Positions 11,267 to 25,332 of a stretch of 64,000 bases of DNA are shown here, in pieces. The DNA is from Cristatella mucedo (taxonomy: Eukaryota > Bryozoa > Phylactolaemata > Cristatellidae): positions 671,001 to 735,000 of the forward strand of contig WPIO01000045.1 in assembly GCA_009760855.2 (NCBI GenBank). The letters run 5' to 3'. The position numbers and the translations under genes were made by a program. Under the pieces are notes generated by a model. It had not been told where the DNA came from, did no database searches, and saw only the letters and a program-made list of their open reading frames with translations. Each line of letters starts with the position of its first letter. Within the stretch, counting starts at the first letter, position 1.

Positions 11267-11520
11267 CTATCTAATGCATGAACGTACCAGTTTACTTCTT
11301 TGTTTTCACATGATTGAATTAGCATCGATGATCAGTGAGGTCTTTAGAGTTCAATTTCTTATTTTAGGTAGAAATCGTCGAGCCATCACTCAGCTGCGTT
11401 AAAATCAAGAATAGCTTCGAAAAAATAATTTATTCAACTTGTATATCAACTGTAAAGCACGCCGGCATTGACTGGAGGTAAATACATTTGCATTTGGTAA
11501 AAGCTAACTCAATAATACTA

Positions 11521-11552
11521 AGTAATGCCATTCTTAGGGGAATGGCATTACT
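11521..11552. repeat. Perfect 13-bp inverted repeat
   Basis: AGTAATGCCATTC and GAATGGCATTACT flank a six-base loop (TTAGGG). It lies in AT-rich sequence with no gene nearby. Confidence 0.85.
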
Positions 11553-12829
11553 TCCATGGCTTGACTTCCACTAAACTCTTAATTTAAACACGAGCTACCG
11601 AGCTAGGGTCTACTATTTGACAACCATGAGCTAGAAAAAAGCTACAACCTGAAAATTTAAGGCGGTGCACATCGGTAAGAGCATCCCGATAAACGCATAA
11701 ACAAAGTTGGTGGCTATGCAAGAAGCATGGCCATGGACTATGCGATTTGAAGGACTATAAGAGCAAAATTGCAGGCTAATAAATACATTTGAACGGCATG
11801 TTTCTCCATTCTGACATTTCGCATCAAGACGGCAAGTCAAGTGTAGCCTCGTGAGATCTCATGGCTTATTAGTTGCAGCAATCCAGCTGACCTAAGTGAC
11901 TATAAAGGCATGCGACCACTATCACACGATGTAATTTTTAATCGTGTACTATGGCACTCCATCAGCAAGTGTAACAGCTGGACAACGAGTTCCCACCTCA
12001 TACAGGTACGTGCGGCATCGCTGACTACAGATTTGGATATTCAATTTTGTGCTCGTTCTTCTTGCTGAAGCCCTGCATGCCGTTAGCGATGCAGAAATAG
12101 CATGACGAAATATGGTCAGCTTGTTCACTTAAAATTAGCTGTTCTCCAAACGTGGTGAATTTGCTTTGACCTTTAAAGATTGTCTCAAATTTCGTACACA
12201 CGGCATCCACACCATATGTGACGCCCGTGTCCTATTCTGATCTCGCAGTTTGCATCCGTGGTAGGCGTGATAGGCACTGTTTGGTGAACGTAGTAATCGG
12301 TAGCCGCTGCTCATCGGTAGAGAATCTCACTAGGATGTAGCAGAATATATCCCGAAAATTCTTACACTCCCTTGCTTTTGAAAGTCGCAAACATAAGTTT
12401 ATTTTGGCAACTGTTTCAACCACATACCATTGCTAATTGTTCTAGAAAAAAATATAACTGTATGTCATTAAATGACTGTAATGAATAAACCTAACGAAAG
12501 CCAACATACCTATACATACTGTGTAATCATAAAGTGAACCTGATCTTTGATGAACACAATCTACCCAAACTGAAATGCAAAAAGCAAACTAAGTACCCCA
12601 TAAATAATCATTTGTGGTGTATATTACGAAAAATAAAAAATGCTAGAGAGCTTAAATCATGGGGACTATTGTTTTGTGTTCCATGTCAGGCAGGCTGGTC
12701 GTTCACGTCGATTAACTCTAAATGACGTGGACAGTTTGCCTCTCATGTCACAGTTTTAAGCACTCATGAACACCCAAACAAGTGAAAAACTCACTCTCAC
12801 GACGAAAGAGTAAGGCAATATACTAATAC
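11553..12829. other. Unassigned AT-rich sequence
   Basis: Short open frames on both strands show no domain or splice pattern that I can defend. Confidence 0.4.
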
Positions 12830-13205
12830 TACTAATAATAATAATAATAATCGCACATTTGATAAAGCTCCCACAGAGAGCTCAACCTCTTTCTAGGCCC
12901 TTAACATTTGCTGCAAAGGAAGCATGATTGAATGTTTAATAGTAGTATGCTCAATAAACAACAAGAGTAACATGGTCAGGGGTGACATGCACAGGGTCAA
13001 CATGCAAGTGTGATTAGTGGCAGCACCAAACAGTGTCAGCTCGCATAAGCAAATAAAGGATGAATCACAGGAATCCAATAAATTCTGGGATAAATAGGTG
13101 CATTTTTAATTTCTTTTTAAATGTGATCAAGTCAGGGGATGTCGTGACGGAAGTCGGGAGTGAGTTCCAAGCTTTGGGAGCATACAAACTAGAGACACGG
13201 TCTCG
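12830..13205 (-). mobile_element. LINE family A 3' fragment
   Basis: The minus strand carries the end of the LINE A coding region (the ACTTGATCACATTTAAAAAG-like block after a PDLTTF-like end), the 3' UTR with the CATGCTGACCCTGTGCATGTC-like block, AAAGCGCCTAGAAAGAG-like sequence and a TTATTATTATTATTA tail at 12830-12851. Confidence 0.88.
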
Positions 13206-13300
13206 AAAGTACTAATACTGAATAATAATAAAATTACTCATACTGAATAATAATAAAAGTGCTAATACTGAATACTAATACCAGTACAAATACTGGAGGC
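13206..13300. repeat. Short tandem repeat of ACTGAATAATAATAAAA-like units
   Basis: About four degenerate units containing TAATACTGAATAATAATAAA follow one another. It may be an expansion next to the LINE. Confidence 0.7.
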
Positions 13301-14868
13301 TTTCGTAGATATCTAGGATTAGAAGTATAATTATAAATTTATATGCAATTTAAAAGAAGAGGCGAATCATTAGGCGTACAGCATCAAGAACTAGCCCCAC
13401 ATGTCTATTTCTATGAACTCGAGTTTCCATAGCAGAGTGACTGAAGCTTGCCTGCTTCTTTTCGGGATGCAGATCGCTCGGTGAGCCTGTGGGATCGACG
13501 AATATCAAATGTTGCCACTCATTCCCGTCGCCTTTGCCGCACAAAGCCATTGGCATCAAGTTCAGCATTCGACGGTGGCTCGGGTAAGTCCTCTCCTCCC
13601 ACGAAGAAGCCAGAGGCGACAGGGAGAAGAGGCACTGTGGGAATACTCGAGCAGTCGGACGGCCAAGCGACTTACTCGTTCGGCTCACTCGTCTGTTTAG
13701 GTCGCCTACCGTCCGTCCTACCGTGGCTGGTGCAGAGGCTCTCGTTGCGGCAATCCACGGCAGACGCCGACCGGTACATTCTGGGACCTTTCATTAGCAG
13801 GAGAGTGAGGGCACTTGTCGCGTCACTGGGTTTCATTTCCCTCACCGCGAGCAGTACGAAAGAGGACCATTTATCGGGGTACGCCAGTGCAGCTGTAGCC
13901 ACTGACTTTCTAACGTATTGTCGGAAGCGCGGCGCATTTCTACCAGGAAATACTGAAATTAGCACGAAATCGAAGGCGATTAGCGGGCGCACTCAACCGG
14001 CAGGGGAGTGCTTAGAGCTTCGATTTCTGTACGGTCGGTCGTCATGCATTAACCGGTCAGCCGGAGAACGTCCCGGTCAGCCGGTTAGACCAACTGTAAG
14101 TCGTTGACACGCCAGCACCACTGCTCTTGTCCCTAACACGGCCAGCTGAAGGGCCGTGGAATCGCTTGGCAAGTGATTCCCTTAAAGGCCGGCGTGCCTA
14201 GGCTGAAAGAAGCTTGCCCTGAGCCGCATAGTGTGTGCCGAGCTCTATCGTACTAATCGGCTCTCAGACCGACCGTATCGTCCAGTGGCGAATCCAGTGC
14301 CTGCGGCGGCGGAGTGGTACGATGCAACCACACCGAGAGGCACGTGAGCTGCTCTGAGCCAGCTAGGAGCATGGCCACGTCGGCTGAAGTGTCAATCGCA
14401 AAATCGGGTCTCAGCGGCTGGAGGGAGGCATTCCCCCATTACTGTCTCTGGATGACTGGTGTCCGACGAAGGCGACAATGAAAAAGCGCACTGAGGCGGA
14501 AGATAGCTGGAAGCTAGCAGCAGCAGCAGCAGCAGCTAGTCCAAGTCCCAGCCTGCAGCTCTGCGGCCAGGCAGGAGCCACAGAGGCCTTGGCCACAGAG
14601 AGGCCGCCCGCAGCAAGCCCCGCAGGAGGTCCGCAGAGCCAAGCCTCCTCTGCATTCACTAGCGACCAGCGCAGCAGACAGAGCAGCGAAGCACGATCCG
14701 GCAGCTGGCGGTCTCCGAGAGCGTGGCTTTTGAAGGGGACTTAGAAACGGCAGGGAGACGATTCCCGGGTAGGGCAGCTCGTGCCCCACCCCCTACCCAG
14801 CCTCGTGGTTGATCGGTCGGACAATCATCGAACGGATTCCCCCATCCTAGCTCTGGCGCGACGGCAGC
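13301..14868. other. GC-richer unassigned block, possible exon-bearing region
   Basis: Open frames of 100-220 codons occur on both strands (13448-14107 plus; 13672-13992 and 13350-13688 minus). A CAG-rich stretch at 14518-14537 gives a poly-Ala or poly-Ser run. None matches a family I recognise and the strands cannot be told apart, so I call no gene. It could include a promoter or first exon of a gene outside what can be read here. Confidence 0.3.
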
Positions 14869-15510
<642 letters not shown>

Positions 15511-15511
15511 T

Positions 15512-15558
<47 letters not shown>

Positions 15559-15596
15559 TCTCTGGGTCACTGTCTCTGTCTCTGTCTCTCGCTCGT

Positions 15597-15664
<68 letters not shown>
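15511..15664. repeat. (CT)n microsatellite, two tracts
   Basis: CT runs at 15519-15562 and 15600-15662, separated by CTGTCTCTGTCTC variants. Confidence 0.97.
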
Positions 15665-15769
15665 GGTCTGTGTCTCTCTCATGCCCGAATTCAAGCCCTA
15701 TTCCCTTTCTCCCACTCTTAAGCCTTGTCTGGTCCTCAACCAGTTCGGCGATTGCACTCCCTCTGATAT

Positions 15770-15947
15770 TTTTCTCTCTATCTGTCAGTCTGTCCGTCTC
15801 TTTCTCTATCTGTCTGTCTGCCTGTCTCTGTCTGTCTGTCTGTCTCTTTTTGTCTCTCTGTCTCTGTCTGTCTGTCTCTGTCTCTCTCTTTTTCTGTCTC
15901 TCTGTAGCTGTATGTCTGTCAGTCTGTCTGGCTGTCTGTCTGTCTTT

Positions 15948-15980
<33 letters not shown>
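15770..15980. repeat. (CTGT)n / (CT)n microsatellite
   Basis: Interspersed CTGT and CT units. This polypyrimidine tract matches the complementary GACA mosaic at 5.9-6.2 and 59.2-59.6 kb. Confidence 0.95.
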
Positions 15981-15981
<1 letters not shown>

Positions 15982-16109
15982 CCTCTGGCTCTTTTGCTCA
16001 ATTAAACTGTTTCCGCTCATTGTATCTTACTCTCTCTTTCTCTCCCGCTCTCTGTCTCACTCGTTCTTTGCTCTAGCTCCCTGCTCGTTTTCTCTTTCTT
16101 TCCCGGTTT

Positions 16110-16167
<58 letters not shown>

Positions 16168-16195
16168 CTCTCTCTCTCCCCTCTCTCTCTCTCCC
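16110..16195. repeat. (CT)n microsatellite
   Basis: A CT run of about 52 bases, then CCCCTCTCTCTC variants. Confidence 0.97.
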
Positions 16196-16454
16196 CATGA
16201 CCGCCGCCACTGTTATTGGTAAACAAACCTTCGATTGGCATATCATTCGGCGTAGCTTGGCATGTAGCTGAAAAGAAAGGCCGGTGCACCTCGGGAAATC
16301 AGGCTTAAGAGAGTTAGATGCTGTTTATAATTTGTCTACCGGAAAATCATTATTATGTTGTTGGAGCCGTCAGCTTACTGTCTCCGGATGGCTAGTGTCA
16401 CGGCAAGTATGTGATTCGTTCATTTTTATTCTATTTTCTATGCCCCTCTTCTGT

Positions 16455-16489
16455 CATACTGTGTGTCTGTCTCAGTTTCTGTCTGTCTG

Positions 16490-16568
<79 letters not shown>

Positions 16569-16591
16569 CTTTCTCTCGCTCTCTCCTTTCT

Positions 16592-16660
<69 letters not shown>

Positions 16661-16665
16661 ATTTC
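16455..16665. repeat. (CT)n microsatellite, two long tracts
   Basis: Pure CT runs at about 16498-16564 and 16595-16651, with CTGT units at the left edge. Confidence 0.97.
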
Positions 16666-17036
16666 TATCTCCATCCTCATCACTACGTCGCTATCGTTCT
16701 ATCTCTCTCAATAACAACACAAATTAGGTAATTATATTCCTCTGCCATGCGACATGTTGAAATGTCCTTGGCTGTAGCAGGACTCTGCTTTCAAAAGTTA
16801 AGTGAACTTGCAAAAGCCGGACAGACGTATGATATAGCCTACTGTAAGCACACCAGTACTGCAAGAGACCTCATGCTCATGTCTCCTCCTAAGTCTCTTT
16901 CGATGTGACGTTTCACACCCGAAACTGTCTCTGATACAAGCCCCGCCTAACAGGCAATTCGTGAGCATAAAACAACAAGCCCAGACGTACAGCAGGAGAT
17001 CGAAAGAGTATACAGCAGTGACACCGGTTGTATGCA
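16666..17036. other. Unassigned sequence
   Basis: No gene or repeat is recognised. Confidence 0.4.
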
Positions 17037-17352
17037 CATAATAATAATACATTTGTACAGCACCCTCGGATAAATCAATCTATTTCAAGGCACTTTACAT
17101 AAGCTGTAAAGAAAGCATGATCGTATTGCTAGTGGTGGCATCAACAAGCATAACATCGTTATAGTTGACATGCACGGGTCAAAATGCAAATATGGTTAGT
17201 GGCTGCATCGGCACTGTCAGCACTCATAAGCACACAAAGGACGAATCTCAAGGACCAAAGAAATGCTGCGATAAATATGTGCAGTGTAGCTTCTTTTTAA
17301 ATGTGATCAAGTTGAAAGATGTTGTGATGTCAGTCAGGAGTGAGTTCTTGTC
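17037..17352 (-). mobile_element. LINE family A 3' fragment
   Basis: The reverse complement carries the LINE A 3' UTR and tail: the GTGCTTATGAGTGCTGACAG block, GTAAAGTGCCTTGAAATAGA and a TTATTATTAT tail at 17037-17048. It is more diverged than most copies. Confidence 0.8.
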
Positions 17353-17389
17353 CTAAGATTACTAGAATAGCAGATGTGAGTGTGTAAGC

Positions 17390-17985
17390 ACTATGAATAT
17401 GGCTGCAAGGCTGGTCTTCAAGTCCCAGCGGTTTGAGCACGTGTCACCTTTGCTGAAAGAGCTAGGATGGTTGCCGGTTGAGCAAAGGATACAGAGCGAA
17501 GTTCTTATGCTGACCCACAAGGCCCGCCACGGCTTGGCTCCTTCGTACCTAGCTGAACTGCTGCATCAGTTTCAGCCTGTTCGCGCCCTCAGGTCCTGTG
17601 TGGACAATAAATTAGCTGTCCCATTCCTCAGCTTAAAGACAGTTGGCGACAGAAGCTTTAGCTCTGCAGGTCCTAGACTGTGAAACTCGCTTCCACAATT
17701 CTTACCCAACGACATCTACTCTCCAACTGCCGACTATGGCACATCTTTTTCAGCGGTCCTGAACTGCTACTTCTATGCTACTCACTACCTCAACTGCTCT
17801 CCTAACTCTGCTATGCTTCCCACTTTCTCTTTGTTGCGTGAGACGAAGTCTGTTGGCTACCGAATGCGTACCGAAAGCCGCTTAGGCTGTGAGTGCGCTA
17901 CACAAAACTCTCCTGCGTAACACCCACATGGTCTTTTTGACTTTGTGGAGCTACTGACGGAGATACATTACATTACATTACATTA
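17390..17985 (+). mobile_element. LINE family B 3' end, well preserved
   Basis: The coding part at 17393-17683 reads NMAARLVFKSQRFEHVSPLL, LGWLPVEQRIQSEVLMLTHK, HGLAPSYLAELL and GDRSFSSAGPRL, followed by a stop. The 3' UTR ends in ACATTACATTACATTACATTA. From 17714 onward it is almost identical to 58946-59214, which suggests recent activity. LINE B is in the same L2/CR1 group as LINE A but has a different tail and about half of the residues changed. Confidence 0.9.
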
Positions 17986-18002
17986 AGCACTGCAAGAATG
18001 GT

Positions 18003-18580
18003 AATAATAATTAGAATACACTTGATAAAGCACCCCCTGAGAACTGAATCTCTTCCTAGGTGCTTTACATTTGCTGCAAAGAAATGCGATCTAATGGTGA
18101 GTTGTATTATGCTTGGTAAACAAAATGAATAACATGGTTAGGGGTGACATGCACAGGGTCAGCATGCAAGTGTGGTTAGTAGCAGCACGCACAGTGTCAG
18201 CAGGCATAAGCACATACAAGACTAATCACGGGGACCCACTGAATGCTGTCCTAAATAGGTGCGTTTTTAAGTTCTTTTTAAATGTGGTCAAGTCAGGGGA
18301 TGTTGTGAAGCAAGTTGGGAGTGAGTTCCAGGCTTTGGAAGCATACGAGCTGGTATTGGTAAACAGTTAGATTCCAAAAAGCAGGCGGTACGAGGCTTGG
18401 CCTGGTGGGGGAGTAGATGTGATAGACAGGCTGGAGCCAAAGAATGAAGGAACCTAAAAGTGAGCGACAAAACCTTGAAGTCGATCCGTTACTTGACTGG
18501 TAGCCAGTGCAGGTCGGCGAGAAGTAGTGTGATGTTGCAGCTGTGACACTCAGGACAGACAAGCCTAGCTGCCGTGTTCC
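18003..18580 (-). mobile_element. LINE family A 3' fragment
   Basis: The minus strand contains the C-terminal RT region (for example SLAPACLSHLLPHQAKPRTA) and the full 3' UTR to a short ATTATTATTACC-like tail at 18001-18012. At the Pro codons near 18407 the C-run keeps the proper frame (five Cs), unlike the copies at 43.3 and 49.95 kb. Confidence 0.88.
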
Positions 18581-19039
18581 TACTTTAGCAAGGCTGTATT
18601 TGGGCAGTGCTTACATTGTGGGAACGCTACATTGAAACTTGAAAACACAAGCGATTGGTAAGCCAATACAAGGTGGTAAAGTTCCCTGCAAGTAACTAAA
18701 AGTTACCAAAACCTGCCTACACAGCCGGAGATAACTCCAAGCATACAAACCAGTGCTGTATATGGCAAGTGAAAATGTATTATATTACAAATAAGCACCT
18801 ATTTTAAAATAAGACATAGGCATAGCACACATTTTCCGGCGATGATATGGTGAATCAAGTAATGAAACGATCAAACGTGTAAGGAATACTAAAACTGGTG
18901 CTGAAATGTACGATCCTGATTGTTTGCAATATTGAGCAAAGGCATTCTTTCGTGGCCAAGCGGGTGGCGACAGTAGAAAAAGTTATACAAGCAATAATAC
19001 GACCAGCAATAAGCAAGTGCGACATTCACTTAAAAATGA
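18581..19039. other. Unassigned sequence
   Basis: No gene or repeat is recognised. Confidence 0.4.
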
Positions 19040-19650
19040 AAATGATAATAATACTTATGTATAGCACTGATAGAGAACTTAATCTCTTTCTAGGTACGTT
19101 ACGTAAGCTGTAAAAGAAGCATGATCAGATGGTTACTCGTAGCATTTCAGCAAACAATGTCAACAAGCACAACACGGTTAGAGGTGACGTACATGTCAAA
19201 TATATAGAAATACAATTAGTAGCAGCATGCACAGTATCAGCACAATAAGCACACAGCCAAAGGAAAAATCACAATGACCCACTAAATGCTCTGATAAGCA
19301 GGTGCGTTTTCACATTTTTTAAATATCATTAAGTAAAGCGATGTCGTGTCGTCAGTGAATGTTAGGCTTTTCGAACATATAGACTAAAGGTGATGTCTCC
19401 ATAGGATTAAGGCAACCTACAAGGAATAGCTAAATGACTTGATTCAGAAAATCCTGCGGAACGATGCTTGGCCTGGTTGAGGAGCAGCTCTGATAGGTAT
19501 GCTGGAGCCAGAGAATGACGGACCTTATGGCAAGTGACAGAAACCTTAAGTTGAAATGCTGAACTATTTGAAGCCAATACAGGTTGGTGAAGAGTAGTGT
19601 GATGTAGCAACTGCAAAAATTACGACAAACAAGCCTAGCTTGTGATGTTT
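19040..19650 (-). mobile_element. LINE family A 3' fragment, old copy
   Basis: The minus strand carries a decayed RT C-terminus (RHSLAPAYLSELL, then QAKHRSAGFSESSHLAIP), the 3' UTR and the TTATTATCATTTTCA tail. Many substitutions mark it as one of the older copies. Confidence 0.82.
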
Positions 19651-20922
19651 TCATTGACTGTACGCAATAGTAGTTTTTCATCCTAACTGCAGCGAGTGGC
19701 GGCTTTTTATTGACATGGAAGCTCATGCATGGGCCTCAAACCGGCGCCCCCTTGCTCTCTGTTCCTAGCGCACACTCGGTGCTCCTTCCAAGAGGATCGG
19801 TTACATGGGACGTCAAGAACTAGCCGCATGGCTTGATAGAACAATATTTTTGACAGAAATCTCATCGGAGACCTTAATATAGTGGCATCCTGTGATTAGT
19901 GTTCGTGGCACTTTTACTAGGTTCCCTGCTGTTATTGTCTTTGGGACGATGGGAATCGCCAAGGGAACTGCCAATTGCCATATGAGCCAGCAGACCCCGT
20001 GACCTCTGTGAGAGAAATGCTGTCGAGTGGTAGCCAGTGTGGTGAAACCTGGTTAGCACGTCTGCCGCCACTGCCTATTATGCGATTCTTGTGAAGTTAT
20101 GTGTCGCGATTCTACATAAGGAGTCGTTGAGTTTTGGAGTTAGCTTTACATTAACTTATAAGCTTTTCCGTAAGCTGTCTCAGGCGAAGTTCAAAGCAGT
20201 TGTCTTTTTGAAGCCGCTGAGTGCGTGAACCGTTGTGTGCAATTGAGTTGTGTAAGAAATTCACTAGTAATAGGAACCGGCTTTGAGTGACTTCGTGGCA
20301 GTAGATCGGGGCATCCCTAGAAATAAAATGGCTGAAAATATATTGAGCTAATGACGACAATGACGATTGAGGTCTGCAGAATGTCCTTAAAAGTCCTCAT
20401 CGTAGATTTTTATCTTCATAAATCAAAGGAAAATACGGGTGCTTACTCTGATGAGCAAGGTTTGGACTTCTTCTGAGATCTATTGATCTCCAAACGTGGC
20501 TACAAAGTACACTAAAACGAGAACACGATGGAAGACTACGTTTGTAGGTGGATTCCTGAACAGTATACATTAAAATCTTAAATCTCGAAAAACTAATTAT
20601 TTCGAAATCGTTTGCTGTCTTACTGGTCACACGTCAATATACAGATACATTATAAAACATTCATCATTTTTTCTCACGAACGGTGAATTGAAACAAATTT
20701 GAAGTTATCAGTTTTTCCATTTTAAATGGTTAAGTTTACAAGTTATCTCTTTCCTTGTCACAAAGTGAAATATTCTAAAGAATAGATGTTATTCTATACT
20801 TCTCAGGCATAAGCATCTAGGCAGTAATACTTGCTCTCCGAGGATTCAAATTGCCTTAATTTGTGTGGATAGATTGATTGTTACATAGGAACTTGGATTT
20901 TTAGATAAATTAGTAGATCGGT

Positions 20923-20924
<2 letters not shown>
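19651..20924. other. Unassigned AT-rich sequence
   Basis: No gene, RNA or named repeat is supported; only short open frames are present. Confidence 0.4.

Positions 20925-20955
<31 letters not shown>
20924..20955. repeat. (AT)n microsatellite
   Basis: About 31 bases of AT, followed by GGAGAGAGAGACGC. Confidence 0.97.
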
Positions 20956-20956
<1 letters not shown>

Positions 20957-22889
20957 AGAGAGAGACGCAGATAAGGTATGAGTAAACGAAAGTAAGCACA
21001 GTGTATAGATGCTCGATTGGCGAATGAATAAAGAGAGCGAGAGGGAAAGGTACGGAAAAAAGGAACACGTAAGAAGCACAAGCCAAGCTACTCCTAGGTT
21101 CAAATCCCCCAAAATGTTAGATTCAGACATAACAACAGCCAAAATATAGACCTTGTGTCATGCTATCGACTGAACATGTGCTGACATGCATGGCCCGTTG
21201 TATTTGACGAAAGTTGTAGGTCACCGATTCCCGGTCCTTGCCAAGCTTTTGGCTTAGGACACAGCTCATTATCACGAGCTTGAGGTTGGATATTAAAAAT
21301 GAAATTTACAATTTTACCTAGCATCAGTGTATAATGTAGCGATAGATAGCACGACAGTCACCAAGGGCAATGTATCAGCCTATAGACGCGTTACCTCTGG
21401 TTGACCTATGAATGACAGAGTTTAACAGTATTACCTCCACACAAAGCAAGAGCTAAGCACGCGATGAACCTAAGGTCTGTGGATAGCGTTCGCATTTGGC
21501 AAAAATGGCGAAATATCATAATTGATGCTGTAAACCTTATGAGTTTGTAACAGACCACGTGAGCAGCCAGGATTTGGCTGCCAGCCTGTGCCAGACTTAA
21601 CCTTCGCTAAAGTTTAGGATCGTGAAGGGACACGTCGGGTTGCCAGGCCAACCACCAATCGAGTCTCTTCAGAGTGGTCCTTGGCGCGACCGTGCTCTCT
21701 GGCCCACATGCCACCCTACGCCAGGCCGGTCCAATTAGGTCTTTGACCACGGTCCCTGCTTATTACCTTGGCTAATGTCCACAAGCCATGTTCTCCTAGC
21801 GTTTAATTAAAGCTAGATCACAGAGTGCAGCGTCAGTCGCCTCGGGTGACTACACTATGCTGCTCGTTCGCTAACGTTTCGCTTCATCGTTTGCCTTTCC
21901 GTTTCAAGTTTTTCTTTCCTTTTGCGATCTCATTTTTCTGCATCGAGCCATGCCACGGTACCGTTCGCTCTGCCAACAAGATCCGTCTCCCCCACGGAAG
22001 AGAGCTCGGGCTGTGCTTGCTCGGTCGGAGCAGGTGCTTTTTCGTGTGAGCTTGCACGCCACCTTGAGAAACGGTGCATGAGAACTTTTGTGGCGATTCC
22101 CAGCACCTAAACAGAAAGCGGAAAGCTGCACACTGTCCCGCTCTGTTCAGTCGAGCGACGGCTCGCGAAATAACTTTCAGTCCTCAATCGGCAGTGGTCG
22201 ATTGGCAAAATACCAAAAGGCCCTCAGAGGGAATAAACTTCCAGGCGGTGCAGGGCTAACTCGAGCGCAGTCGGCCGGAATGCATCGGCGACGATTATTA
22301 CGAGCATCGTGAGACGACGAGAGACACTTAGTATGTGGTCGCCAGTGGTCTTCCACCAGCCGTGTAGACCAGAGCTAATGCTGAGTGCGAGCTGCACTGT
22401 AGGGAAACTACAAAATTCAGAGCGATGCCGTCAAGGGGTGGTGGGGAGAGCGAACCAATGAAGCGAATACCGAAGCACTACGCTCAAGTCTTCCGGCCCA
22501 ATGCGGCAGCAAATGAATTATGGAGGCAATCATTCGGCTGCCGATTGTGTCCGAGCTTAGAGCCTTGATTTTCTAACGATCGCTCGACCAAGCAGTAGAA
22601 CTCCGGCCAAGTGCCTGGATGCACCGTTGTTTTACGTTACAATTGGCTACCGAGCGGCAGCAATTGAGATTGGCTTCTGCTGCCGACCGGAGACCATAGA
22701 GGCCCCTCAAGAATGATAAAGCTCATAATCCCCTTGCCATCTGCTGCAAGAGTCTATGCGCGACGCTCGGGCACACAATACCCAGCATTTTCTCGGGGGC
22801 GAGCCTTGAAAAGTGGGTCATTTTCGGTTTCTGGCGGCGATCGACGTAAATAAGCCAGATCGTGACTGTTCTCCAGACTTCCAGCTATA
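20956..22889. other. Unassigned sequence
   Basis: Mixed composition, GC-richer after 21,550. Short open frames at 21.8-22.3 kb on both strands have no recognisable domain and no consistent splice sites. Confidence 0.35.
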
Positions 22890-23612
22890 CAACATTTATT
22901 TTTGTTTTGACAGAATACCACGTCTCAATTGGTCCATGCATTTGTGACATCCCATCTTAACTTCTGTAACTCACTGCTTGCTTGTCTACTGGCTAGTGCA
23001 ATTGGGTGCTGACAGGTGGTGCAAAACTCTGCAGCTAAGCCTGTCTGTCATGAGCTTCGCAGTTGTCGCGTCACAGCACCTCTAGCTGACCTGCATAGGC
23101 TTCCAGTCACGAAAAGCATCAACTTCGAAATTATATTCCTAACTTTTAGGTCTCTTCATTATTTGGCTCCAGCCTACCTATCAGATCTACTGCCCCACCA
23201 GGCTAAGTATCGTACCAACAGCTTTTCGGAATCTAATCGTTTACCTGTACTTCGCCCGAACCTCAAATCCTCTGAAGACCGTGCCTTTTATTCGTATTCT
23301 CCCAAAGCCTGGAACACACCTCCGACTGGCGCCATGACGACTCCTGACTTAACATAATTAATAATGAAGCTAAAACCGCATCTATTTATCACATCATTAA
23401 GTAGGTCCGTGGGATGCGTTCTGAAACTGTGCATGCTGCCACTTACCATATTCGCATGCTGATCCTGGGCATGTCACATCTAACCCGGTGATGCTTGTTG
23501 CCATTGATCTTGCTAACCTTCCAATCATTCTTCTTTTGCTGCAAATGTAAAGCGCCCAGAATGAGGTTGCGTTCTGTAAGGACGTTATAACGTATTTATT
23601 ATTATTGCTATT
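22890..23612 (+). mobile_element. LINE family A 3' fragment
   Basis: It starts near the LVHAFVTS block (TTGGTCCATGCATTTGTGAC at 22940). It continues through VQNSAAKPVCHE, LADLHRLPVTKSINFEI and RSLHYLAPAYLSDLLPHQAK, ending in the standard 3' UTR and TTATTATTGCTATTATT tail at 23596-23614. Several indels and stops make it inactive. Confidence 0.9.
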
Positions 23613-23659
23613 ATTTAAGCTTCCTCAATTAAGGCGGCTACGAATGGATACATATATAC

Positions 23660-23935
<276 letters not shown>

Positions 23936-23969
23936 TGCGCGAGCGCGCTCGTTCGTAGTTTCCGTATGC

Positions 23970-24150
23970 TTAGCTGATTCAGTGGCCTCATTTGTAAAGC
24001 GAAAAAGAGCCTTAACAGCAATCGCCATCGCTTGCACCTAACAATATTCACCGACTGAAGAACTCGAACTCACGATTCGGTCAGGAACAGTGAGCACCTT
24101 ACCTTCTGGGCTAAGGCCCGGGTGCTATAATCTACGGCCCAGGCCGCACG
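23970..24150 (-). mobile_element. SINE family 2 copy
   Basis: The reverse complement matches the family 2 copy at 26050-26225: TTAGCCCAGAAGGTAAGGTG (A-box region), CGTGAGTTCGAGTTC (B-box-like), GCAAGCGATGGCGATTGCTG, TTAAGGCTCTTTTTCGC and a terminal GCCACTGAATCAGC. The tRNA-like head implies an internal polymerase III promoter. Confidence 0.75.
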
Positions 24151-24937
24151 TAAGCCAACGCCTTGAAATAAGTTGGGAGTGGTGTTCCCTGAGTTGGCAT
24201 TAACATTTGAGCTGGCTTTAGCTCTGGGCAACTGACCCAACGGTGTACACCTGTAACTCTCCTCTGCTGTCAAATCCACTGCTTACGTCGTGGTCTTGCC
24301 CTGATTTAAGCGAGGAGCTAAGGTGCTCGCCTTTTAGTTTCATAGATCAAGGAGAAACGACTGTGCCAGCGAAACCAGCGCGATTATGACGGATAATCAT
24401 TATTCGCGATCGAGCGATTGCACGATAGTTGACGGCTAAGGTCGTATATAAAAGCCAGCACCCTGGCATAGGCAGGCAGTTTCGACTCCAGACTCGGCGT
24501 TGGCATTGGAGCTTAGTGAACTCTAGGCCGGAGAGCCGCTGGTGTAAGTAATGGCCAAAGTTGAGCGCCTGTAACTGTCCGCTTCTGCTGAATAGACTCT
24601 TCTACATTACCGAAACGGACTTGATAGGTCCAGGCATAGGTGAAGGCATCTCTTTCTCGATGCCACGGTCCCTGCTACTGCCGGCGTACGTGCATACGTT
24701 GGTGCAGCACCTACAAATAACTAGCCGCGCCACAATGTTCAGGCGTTGCCGGTATTGGTCGCCCGAGAGCTGAGACTGCTACGGTTGCCAGCGCTGTGCT
24801 CGCGGCCTAGTTCTGGCAGGACGTGGAAGCCGCACACAAACGTTTGTAACGAAAGCGATCACGTTTACGATCGAGGTCACCGGCTCGTGCCCTGAGGTGT
24901 ATCTAAAGCACGCAGACTGATATATATTCCTACTTCA
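24151..24937. other. Unassigned sequence
   Basis: No supported gene or repeat. Confidence 0.4.
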
Positions 24938-25142
24938 TGTGCTTGTGCGTGCTGGCACTGTGAGTGCTGCCACTAACCACACTTGCAGGGTGACCCTGTG
25001 CATGTCACAACTAACCATGTTATTCATGTTGTTTATCAAGCATGACATTACTCACCATTCGATCGCGTTTCCCATAGCAGCAAATTTTAAAGCGCCTAGA
25101 AACAGATTGAGTTCTCTGAGGGCGCTTTATCAAGCGCATTAT
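24938..25142 (+). mobile_element. LINE family A 3' UTR fragment
   Basis: Contains TGCTTGTGCGTGCTGGCAC, TGACCCTGTGCATGTCACAA, GCAGCAAATTTTAAAGCGCC and GAGGGCGCTTTATCAAGCGC. The expected TTATTA tail is replaced at once by a (CT)n(AT)n microsatellite. Confidence 0.88.

Positions 25143-25332
<190 letters not shown>

Noticed and set aside
13448-14107. 219-codon plus-strand open frame
   Set aside because: Equally long frames exist on the other strand in the same GC-rich block; no domain, no splice pattern.
21825-22312. Cluster of short frames suggesting a gene
   Set aside because: Four mutually overlapping frames on both strands, none with homology I recognise or consistent splice sites.
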